Source: Crossaster papposus
Lineage: Eukaryota; Echinodermata; Asteroidea; Velatida; Solasteridae
Assembly: GCA_037893245.1 (NCBI GenBank)
Contig: JBAIAA010000441.1
Coordinates: forward strand, 124,001-188,000
Length of the DNA stretch: 64,000 nucleotides
Direction: 5' to 3'
Shown: one piece after another, positions 37,001-48,818 of the stretch
Layout: each line of letters starts with the position of its first letter
How positions within the stretch are numbered: the stretch's first letter is position 1
Program-made: the position numbers and the translations under genes
The notes under the pieces: generated by a model
The model's input: the letters and a program-made list of their open reading frames with translations, nothing else
Told to the model about the DNA's origin: nothing
Database searches by the model: none

Positions 37001-40000
37001 GCCGTGCGCACAAATGTGACCCACCACCCCAAAACCAGGCTGAAGTCGAAATTGTTCATGTTTTTTTTTTATACCATTGGATTAGCGTTTTAAGCTGTAG
37101 TGGACTCAAATAGGTGGTATACTTTTGAAGTTATATCTTTTTGAAGTTAGGAAGTGTCAAGGGATGCTTTTGAGAAAACGAGCACTAAAGTTGTTCATCA
37201 TTATCATACATTATTGAGCAAAAATCAGGAGAAGGCCGATATTATCTAACGAGTTTTAACTAATGATTTATGAAAAAAAAAAGAAAAAAAATAATAATAA
37301 TAAATTGTGCAATGCCGTGGTGGGTCACAAATACACACACAGGAAATGCATCATGGGTCACATGACATATAGACAATCGGTCCAATGAGAGCTCCCAAAA
37401 AATTAGAGGATACCGGCGCCTTTGGATAGAGTGAAAGTGCTATTCAGGATTCACGGGTAAAGTTTTCACTCTGCAGGGGACAATGATCATTAAAAGTACC
37501 TTGATTTGCAAGTGCCGTCCCCGGAATGGTGACTTTAGTTGAGTAGTCGCTAAATTCGACAATGTGTTCTTGATTGCTTGACACCACCTCATAAATTGAC
37601 TCTGTAGACAAAGTCAAGGTTACAAATGTAGGTGTGAACTACACTGTTTAAATTAGTGTTCAAAACTCAACTTGAAGGGATCGTATACGTTAGGTACCGT
37701 AATTAGGAACCCATTGTTTGTTTCAATCCTATATAGTTATAGATATATACCATAAAACTAACCTGTAAAAATCTTATTTCAAAAGGTGGTAGCGATTTTG
37801 AGTTATTGCCGAAAATCTGGAGCCGTTATGTCCACTCACGCAGAAAGAATAATCTGCATTGGAATACACAATCTGAGAAACGTCACTGCAGTAACGCTTC
37901 TCAGATTCAATTTTTTTTGGGATAAAATGTGATAACTTTTTCCATAACCGCAGTACTTCAAAGTGAAAAGTTTCTAAAAATGCATTATACTATCCAAAGC
38001 TGCTGTACTTCTTACCAAGTAAGTTTTTATTGCCAATAATTTTTGGAGTAATTACCAAACGTATACGATCCCTTTAACACTGGACTGTTCCAGATTTGAC
38101 CATAAGCCCTGCCAACCACAAGTTTGTGTACGATTTCTCATAATTACAGCAAAAACAAATGGTGTATACTACAGGGTGTATTGTTTTCACCGCCCATAGA
38201 CTTGAAGTATAATAAGAACTTACGGTAGTTAGTGGTTGATTTTAAGGTGAGCCGTGAGCGTCCCCTGTCGTCCACGTAGGAAGTTATCACGTCCCCGAAG
38301 CTTTCGAAGCTCCCCATGAACCTCAGGAACAAGCCGGCATCTTTGTACTAAAAATCACAACAATAAACCAATCGGAACTCATCAGTTTGTATCACGTGAC
38401 TCGCGTGCAGCCAATAGGCGAACTCAGAATTAGCATTGGAACCGAATCTCTCGGTGCTTTTGCGCTCGTACCAACCACCAACCAAACTGGGTGCTGGGAG
38501 GAATAACCTCGTTCACAAAACAGTTACTTTTGTAAAGGAAGCACCAACTAAAGAAGAAGATACATTTTGGGCATCGATGGGTACTAATCTTTGTGGGGTA
38601 GCCTGTATATGCCTAAGAAGGGAATGGAGACATTTGGAACTGCAGTAGGCATTACTACGGCATTACTTCGCATGTGTGAGATATGCGCCACGGAGGTCCG
38701 AAATTCGGTACTCTCTGGAGACGTGGACACAATAGGGATTTTGGAAGTGAAAAGGTCTCCAAAGGGTAATTTCTATAGATGAATAGGTCTCCACTAGGAA
38801 TTTCACTAATTAGAATTATTTGGATTGTACTTAAATTACTTAAAAACTAGGGTTAGGATGTGGGTTAGGGTTAGTGTTTGGGTTAGGGTATGATATGTGA
38901 CCCAGCACGAGTAAATGAGACACTTGGGGGCAAAAATAAAAATTGAGATTTTTATTTCATTATATAAAGCTAAACAAGCTTTAAATGATGAAATCAAAAT
39001 CTCAATTTTCATTTTGCCTCAAAGTGTCTCATTTACTCGTGCTGGGTCACACATAGGGTATATTGGGTCAACATTTCAACCACAAATAATTGTGGTTAAA
39101 ATGGGAGCATTCTGAAAAACGTGCTCGACTTTCTAACAAAGCCGTGTCTCCACAGTGATACAAAAATGCGAATGAGTGCACGCAGCTAACCCTTCGGCAA
39201 GCGGGTGAACGCGGATAGCTCAGCCGCGCGTTTCCCCCCAGTGGTCGGTTGGCGTCGGCCTGGGGACATCAAGACATCTACGGAGATGCAGTGTTCGTAG
39301 TCAGCTTATTCCTCCATGGTTAAACACTCGACCGTCGTGCTCATCATGTAACTTGAGATACCTCCACACACACAATTCTCGCTCCGTTCTTTTTATAGCT
39401 TCTCCTATAACGCTTGAGAGTGCTTTAGAAAAACTCCTCCAATTCCAACAACACGGTTTTTTTCTTTCTACTTGAATAAATCAGTTTAGCCGCGTCGCGA
39501 TGCAGACGGATCGAGCTTTATATAAAGATATATATGTAGGTGTTGTTCTTTTATCAACCGATAATGTAGTAACCAACGAATAATGTAGTAACCAACCGAT
39601 AACCAACTGACAACGGATAATGTTGTAAACAACGGATAATGTTGTAAACAACGGATAATGTAGTAAACAACAGATAATGTAGTAACCGACGGAGTAACCA
39701 ACTGATAATGCAGTATGACCAACGGATAAGGTAGTAACCAACTGATAATGTAGTAACCAACTGATAATGTAGTAACCAACCTATCATAGTAACCAACGGA
39801 TAATGTGGTAACCAACCGATAATGTAGTAACCAACCGATAATGTAGTAACTAACCGATAATGTAGTAACCGACCGATAATGTAGTAACCGACCGATAATG
39901 TAGTAACCAACCGATAATGCAGTATAACCAACTGATAATGCAGTATAACCAACTGATAATGCAGTATAACCAACTGATAATGTAGTAACCAACTGATAAT

Positions 40001-43000
40001 GCAGTATAACCAACTGATAATGCAGTATAACCAACTGATAATGCAGTATAACCAACTGATAATGCAGTATAACCAACTGATAATGTAGTAACCAACTGAT
40101 AATGTAGTAACCAACTGATAATGTAGTAACCAACTGATAATGCAGTATAACCAACTGATAATGTAGTAACCAACTGATAATGTAGTAACCAACCGATAAT
40201 GTAGTAACCAACCAACCGATAAAGTAGTAACCAACCGATAATGTAGTAACCAACCAACCGATAAAGTAGTAACCAACCGATAATAGTGACCAACTGATAA
40301 TGTAGTAACCAACCGATAATAGTGACCAACTGATAATGTAGTAACCAACCGATAATGTAGTAAACCAACCGATAATGTAGTAAACCAACCGATAATGTAG
40401 TAACCAACCGATAATGTAGTAACCAACCGATAATGTAGTAACCAACCGATAATGTAGTAAACCAATCGATAATGTAGTAAACCAACCGATAATGTAGTAA
40501 CCAACCGATAATGTAGTAACCAACCGATAATGTAGTAAACCAATCGATAATGTAGTAAACCAATCGATAATGTAGTAAACCAACCGATAATGTAGTAACC
40601 AACCGATAATGTAGTAACCAACGGATAATGTAGTAACCAACCAACCGATAATGTAGTAACCAACCGATAATGTAGTAACCAACTGATAATGCAGTATAAC
40701 CAACTGATAATGCAGTATAACCAACTGATAATGTAGTAACCAACTGATAATGCAGTATAACCAACTGATAATGCAGTATAACCAACTGATAATGCAGTAT
40801 AACCAACTGATAATGCAGTATAACCAACTGATAATGCAGTATAACCAACTGATAATGTAGTAACCAACTGATAATGCAGTAACCAACTGATAATGCAGTA
40901 TAACCAACTGATAATGCAGTATAACCAACTGATAATGTAGTAACCAACTGATAATGTAGTAACCAACTGATAATGTAGTAACCAACCGATAATGTAGTAA
41001 CCAACCGATAATGTAGTAACCAACTGATAATGTAGTAACCAACCGATAATGTAGTAACCAACCAACCGATAAAGTAGTAACCAACCGATAATGTAGTAAC
41101 CAACCAACCGATAAAGTAGTAACCAACCAACCGATAAAGTAGTAACCAACCGATAATAGTGACCAACTGATAATGTAGTAACCAACCGATAATAGTGACC
41201 AACTGATAATGTAGTAACCAACCGATAATGTAGTAAACCAACCGATAATGTAGTAACCAACCGATAATGTAGTAACCAACCGATAATGTAGTAACCAACC
41301 GATAATGTAGTAACCAACCGATAATGTAGTAAACCAATCGATAATGTAGTAAACCAACCGATAATGTAGTAACCAACCGATAATGTAGTAAACCAATCGA
41401 TAATGTAGTAAACCAACCGATAATGTAGTAACCAACCAATAATGTAGTAACCAACGGATAATGTAGTAACCAACGGATAATGTAGTAACCAACCAACCGA
41501 TAATGTAGTAACCAACCGATAATGTAGTAATAACCAACCAACCGATAATGTGGTAACCAACCGATAATGTGGTAACCAACCGATAATGTGGTAACCAACC
41601 GATAATGTGGTAACCAACCGATAATGTGGTAACCAACCGATAATGTGGTAACCAACCGATAATGTGGTAACCAACCGATAATGTGGTAACCAACCGATAA
41701 TGTAGTAACCAACCGATAATGTAGTAACCAACCGATAATGTAGTAACCAACTTATAATGTCACACAAATTGACCGATACTGTACCAATAACCGATCTTTT
41801 CTCTTACATAATTATTGGTTAAAACCGATAATGTGATAAATATTAGTGTAGTACATTTTACTACACTATCTGTCATTTTGTGTGACAGTATCGAATCGTA
41901 TCGGTTCATTATCAGTTGCATCAGTTAATAGTCTTCTGCCCAGGGTGCAAAAGTCACTGTTGTGCACCACCATACGGTCCTTAAAGTGATTACATGCCAG
42001 CTTTATTAAAAGTACGACTGGAGTCATCTCTAGCTTTCACGGAAAAGGCCTTGACATTAAATTATTCGAAACACACGCCAGCAGCGGGGTGCGAAATTAC
42101 CCCATCGCTCATGTTTTTGCCGTCGTTCATTAATTATGCAAACCGGCGCATTCTAATCATACGTCCTTGACGCCCGAATTGTTGGAATGTATTATGCATC
42201 GTAGTTACGGCTGCCGTGTCATATCCCAAGAGGTATGTGTTTTTTTATTTTTTAACAAGTCCCAAGGTAAATGAACATCACACTTTTATGGAGATGTACT
42301 TTTGAAGTGCGCCCTCATTAAAGACTCATTTTTTGTTCTTGACGGAATCCTTTAAAATGTACCCCTAACCCTCGTATCTTACTTACTGACTTTTAAATCC
42401 CCCCAAGTCTTTTAACATTTATGCCACTTAATATTAATACGAACCAGGGCCAATTTCATAGAGCTGCTTAAGCGTACAAATTGCTTTTTAAGCACAAAAC
42501 AATCTTGCTTAGTAAAACCAGCTTACCAGCCACAACTCCATGTGATGTATATTATTTGTGATTGGTATCTAGCTGTTGTTTAACTTAGCATAACGATCAC
42601 ATGGAAATTTGGCCCCTAACTCGATTTACCAAGCAAGGGCTTTTGTGCTTAAGCAACTATTTTTGCTTAAGCAGCTCTATGAAATATGCCCAGTACTACT
42701 AGTTAAAAGGGGCCGAGCGTTATTGGCAAATATAAACGAGAAAAGACATGCATAATAAAGTTAAGAAAAACTGACCGGAGTACCAGTCATCGGTAATAAA
42801 GTTTACGTTCCGTTTGGCTGGTAACCTGGTTTTGCTTACTCAGTTTCGTCGGATCACGTACCTGGTTAATGTTTACCCACATGGCAGTAAAACTCCCAGA
42901 ATCCAGAAGATTGTCAACCGATTCCAAGATATTCTATAAATAAGATGCACAAATAATAATACTCTAAAACATTTCTCAGAAAAAGGCCACCGTAGAATGA

Positions 43001-46000
43001 AAACTGCTGTATCGACTCAGTGATCTTGACTTCTTTTTTGTTTCATCTAGAAGAGAGATTCCCCGTCTATCTTAGCTAGTTTTGTTTTAGTTGGATGGAA
43101 CTGAAAATAGGGTGTTCCGAGTTTTCTTGTTGTGACCACCCTGTACTGTGTTTAGCAAAATAGCACAATGGCTATGAGTTGGACATATTGAGTTTATAAC
43201 AATGTTTACAAAGGGGTAATTACTTTTTATTTATATTTTTACTTTATTCAACATCCGACAGCGATATATAGCGCCAATTATAGAATAGATAAATGAGAGA
43301 AAAAAAGTGAAGAAGTTACAGTTTTGGAGGTGGGAGGAAAACTCCAGAAGAATATGTGACACGATCAAGCGGAATGAGTCGGATGTCGGCCTCGGTCAAA
43401 AAATAAGTTTTCTTGTAGTTTTAAAGAGGGCATCTGTACGTTTTAAAACTGAAAACCCCATGTTATTGTTGATACGATGTTTTGTTGTCGAGTTATGTAC
43501 ATTTGTTTAAATACCAAAGAAAAACACAGTTCTGATTAAAACATTTTTGGGATTCCCCGACATCCGACTCATTCTGTGACATCCGACTCATTCCGCTTGA
43601 TCGTGTCACATATTCTTAAGGGGGAAACCCACAGAGTCAGGCAGGGACCAAAAACCCAATCCATTATTGACCCAGGCGGGAATCGAACCCGGGTCACAGC
43701 GGTGGAAGGTGAGGAAAGAACCGCCACTTCGCCAACCTGACTCCCAAGTAGCAAATGTGCAAGTAGGAAGAGTGCCCCAATAATGTTACCATTAAAGTTA
43801 CCATTAAAGATTGTTCCACTAAAAGGGACCTCCGTGAATCGGCAGTGATACTGAGCTTGCATTGACCAAGTTCGATCAAGGAACTATAGTTAACTAGTGG
43901 TAAGTTCGTAGTGTCATTAGGGCATGCGCACTGAAGTTGAAGTGCGAACGACTCTAGTCAAACTATTGACCATTAACTGCCAAACTGGTCCTCTCTGTAC
44001 TGTGCTATCATAAAGCGGCTATTGGTTACCATCGATGCGACCAACCGGATAGGCTGGTCGTGAATAGCTGACTAGACTAGTCCAACCATCGTCGACTAGC
44101 CTGAGTTCGATCAGAGTTTAGTCAAACTATAGTTGACTATAGTCCTTGATCGAACTTGGCCATTGACGTGCCTATATCACGTGTCTATACCACGTGTTTA
44201 TACCTGTATGTAGGTATCCCCGGAATCCAATGAGAGCCCAGTGAGGTTCTTCTTGGTTAAGACCTCGAGCAGGATACCAGCGGCCAGGGCTAGCTGCCCG
44301 GAGTACGCGATGTTAGCCGGCATGGTACCCGTGGCTAGCGCGCTGACTGATGCCTCGAGATCCGCGGTGACCATATTGCTTGCATTCGAAACCTATACGA
44401 ACCAACAGACAAGAACACCAAGAAATACTGCTTTAGCGTATACATACACTGTCATTTTACCTGCTCAACTAGAATTAGAAGCACTCGGTAGAGCGCGGAC
44501 ATCAGCTACCCCAACCGCAAGAATGCGCCCCAACCGCAAAACACCATATTTCCCAATGTTAAAAATCATTAATTCAAAGTAATCCAGATTCCTGATCAAT
44601 ATGAAAATTTAACGGAATCATCTTTGACTCATAAGCTATCTACCCATTATCACGGAAAAACTGAATTCACAATAACGCGAACAAAAAATGAATTCGCCAT
44701 ATCACGGAAACAATTAATTTGCCATAAGGCGAAAAAAACCGAATTGTCATATCACGGAAAAAACTGAATTTGTCATAAGGCGGAAAAACTGAATTCGTCA
44801 TATCACGGAAAAAAATGAATTCAACTTAATATGGAAAAACCGAATTCGCCATAAGACAGAAAAACTGAAAAATGTTCCGTTGCGTGTAGTCACATTGGCC
44901 TGTTTGAAGATAATGTGCCCAACCTACAGATCTCGATGTAAAAAAAAACCTCCAGGATAGCTCATTAAATTAAGCTTTTAAACAACATTTGGATTAATTG
45001 CTTTTTTTATAGTTGCAAAATAGTATACTGTCCCTTAAACGTCTCTGACTAATATCATAAAATTCCTGTGTCGTCCCGTGTTACTGTTGAATCTTTCTAT
45101 TACCCAACCTTTATAATTGACCTAAACAAAATATGAAATGCCCTGTGCTAGCGTCGTCTATTTCAAGTGTGGAGCACTTGTCGACGCAATAGGCCGCAAT
45201 ATTTGACGGTCGCACGCTCGATTCGTGACGACGGTGGCATGCTCGTATAGAGCGCTCATCAGCGGTAGCGCGGCAAGTCAAAACGATACTGCGCTACAAA
45301 GGGTTGGTCGAAAAAATATCCCTTGACATTATTTCCGTTCATCCATCATCAGATATTAGTTTGGTTGGAAAAGGGATAATGGATGGAAAGGTAGGATGGT
45401 TGGAAAGGTAGGATACATCATTGGTAATTGTTATGAATGGGTGGATTTGTGGGGTAATATTTTATAGTGAATATCGTTTAACTGACCAGTCCAAAGTTTT
45501 GAAATCATGGATGCTGAGTAAAGCAAGAAAAACGTCGTTCATTTTTCAACCGAATTGTCGGGCAGTGTTTCATATGTTGTTCTTGGTTTTTTTTTCGCGA
45601 TCGCCGTCCGTCGATCGTTATTTGTTTCTTTTCAATTCGATTTTTTGGAACAATTATTAGATATATCTAGCCCAATCATTTTGCTGGATGCCTTGAATCA
45701 TTATTCACTTTTAAACAAGTAAGATATTTCATAATAATTCGATAGTAAACATTTTCGATATCTGCAAATGGTACCTTTAGAGGAAAAATACAACATTTGC
45801 AAAAATAAAAAATAAATGACAAAATTATCATGAAATATTTTACTGGACTGTTTAGGAATGACAGTCTAAAGCATCCAATACAATCATTGCTTTTGGTACT
45901 GTGTGCTGACATTTTTAGGTATTTTTGTATACATTTCAAACGCTGGTCGGGCGACCAGTGTTGGAATAGAATTGGCTTTTTGTTTAAATACTGCTCATAA

Positions 46001-48784
46001 TTGTCATATTTAGTTATTCAACATTTTCGTTGCAATTGGTTACACACATTGTGAAGAGTACTTAATCCAGCTATAGGCTGATTCTCTGACGACCTTACAA
46101 TTCCCCAACGTTTATAAATTGCTCAGAAGAAAGATATTATTACTGTTTAAAACCAATGCAGGCGTTGGGGGGAAATCCGTTATAATTTGTATTGTTGCGT
46201 CATTTGTAGCATCTTTAAATAGATTCGCAGTGTAGTGCGTCATGAGCTATTTTGGTCGCCGGCGGCTACCTGATCTACAATTTAGACGTCTGGGCGAAAC
46301 GAAAATTGCCAGGGCAGGGAACCAGACTTACCTTGGTATAGAGATCCACAAGGGACTGGAGGGAGCAACCAGTGTAGTTCACTGGTCCCCACACATTGTT
46401 GGCTCCGCATAGTCGCACCGCCGTACCTATACAAAGTCATAACAAAAAAATCGGATTTGAAAATCCCCAATTCGAAAATCTCCCTACCATTACGGCAGTC
46501 TTGTAACCTGACTTCAGTAACGGGTTTTTCTCTTTTTTGTTTACCTGGTTCGCCAGGGGCGCACTCCACGGAGACATTCCGCGCAGATTCAGACACGGGC
46601 CATACCAGGCCGTTCAGTTGCTCTTGGGGGCACGTTTGGCAGCTTGTTTCCAGGAGAACTTGGAATAAAACTGTCCAGAAAAAAACACACATAAAACGAT
46701 TGACACCCTTGTCAGTCAGGTATACAGGTTCAGTAGATAATGGTACATCGTTTAAATAATAACTGGTAGTTGTACAATATACACACGAGCGGCCATTAAG
46801 CCGAATATATTAAAAACAAACGTATACAAAAAACTAGAAAAAGCCATTGCTAGTTTGTATGTATTCAGATTTCGGACCAATATTTCGACCGTGTATAGCG
46901 AACCTTTGTCAAAGGCAAAACGGGATCTTTTTGGCGCCCGGATTTACCCGAGCTACTGCGAACACACCCGGTGTTCTCTCTCTAAATGTAAAGTGGTGAA
47001 AACTCACTTTAAAAAACTCACAAGATTGAAATTGAGATTTTCTGAGTGAAAACAACTCCAGAAAGAGTAAATCTTCACTCTTTTGAGGAGCCATAAAGGA
47101 CAGCCAGTCTTGTTGGCTCCTCCACAGAGCAGTAGTTTTCACTCATATCTGAGTAGTTTTCACTCATTTGTGAGTAGTTTTCACTCATTTGTGAGTAGTT
47201 TTCACTCATTTGTGAGTAGTTTTCACTCATTTCTGAGTAGTTTTCACTCATTTTGAGTAGTTTTCACTCATTTCTGAGTAGTTTTCACTCATTTTTGAGT
47301 AGTTTTCACTCATTTTTGAGTAGTTTTCACTCATTTTTGAGTAGTTTTCACTCATTTTTTGAGTAGTTTCCACTCATTTAAGAGTAGTTTTCACTCATTT
47401 AAGAGTAGTTTTCACTCATTTTTTGAGTAGTTTCCACTCATTTAAGAGTAGTTTTCACTCATTTAAGAGTAGTTTTCACTCATTTAAGAGTAGTTTTCAC
47501 TCATTTAAGAGTAGTTTTCACTAATTTTTGAGTAGTTTCCACTAATTTTTGAGTAGTTTCCACTAATTTTGAGTAGTTTCCACTTATTTAAGAGTAGTTT
47601 CCACTCATTTTTGAGTAGTTTTCACTCATTTTTTGAATAGTTTCCACTCATATTTTGAGTAGTTTCCACTCATTTTTGAGTAGTTTCCACTCATTTAAGA
47701 GTAGTTTTCACTCATTTCTTGAGTAGTTTCCACTCATTTTGAGTAGTTTTCACTCATTTTGAGTAGTTTCCACTCATTTTTGAGTAGTTTTCACTCATTT
47801 TTGAGTAGTTTTCACTCATTTTTGAGTAGTTTTCACTCATATCTGAGTAGTTTTCACTCATTTTTGAGTAGTTTTCACTCATTTTTGAGTAATTTACACT
47901 CATGTTGTGAGTAATTTTTTACCCTCTTTTTTAGTAGTTTCAGTCTCAATTACTCTTTTTGAGAGTAAGCATTTTAATTCCTTCACAGGGTACAGCAAAA
48001 GCAAAACGGTGTACACCATACCTTTAATATTAACCCCAAAACATCCCCGGTCGGTCCCGGTCCCGGCCCCTAAACGGAATAATCAGCGCCTGAGTCAACA
48101 GGGCGATCGTTTCGCTAGCGGCGCACTCCCGATCTTCCCTTCCCTAATTATTTTCTTCCTCCATTTGTGAATCTCTCTTTTAATATCAAGAGGCAGGTAG
48201 TCAAGGGTGTTTGTCCACCGTCTCTGTCAGATTCGGCAAAAAGGAAATGGCTTCGCCTGGGGGATTGTTTTGGCTCTCGATAGCTCCTCTTAAAAGGGGC
48301 CACGAAGTGCATTTTCACACTGTGAATAATATTTTTTTGTTTGCGTTTGAATACGGTAGTGTGTGCAATAATGGGGCCTCCATTTTGACGTCTTCAACCA
48401 GGCACACTCTAAAAATGCTCTCATCTGATTTTTTACCCGTAATCCGAGTTTAATTGGACCTGATTCCTTTTCTGGGTCACAATTGTCGTTTTCCTGATCA
48501 AAATTGACACTTTCTCTTAATCATTTTCCGGGTCATATTGAAGCTGAAATTGTTGGAAAGGTGTGCTTTGTTATAACACCCCAACCCCTATCCCAGCGTC
48601 CCCCGAAAACAGATTACAATTTTTTTTATCCTGAAAAAAAATCTTAATCCAAACGGAAATGTGATTCCAGGTCAAATATAGCCAGATTTTTTTTTAGAGT
48701 CTAAGTTTTTATTATTATTTTGTTATTTTATTAATACATTATTATATATTTTTCATTTTTTTTTTTTTTTTAAGTTTTTTTAGG

Positions 48785-48818
<34 letters not shown>

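Noticed and set aside
39486-41767. Minus-strand open frames of 620-754 codons (YYIIGWLLHY-type repeats)
   Set aside because: Produced entirely by the 19-21-bp satellite; three overlapping frames are open at once, and they lie inside a receptor intron.
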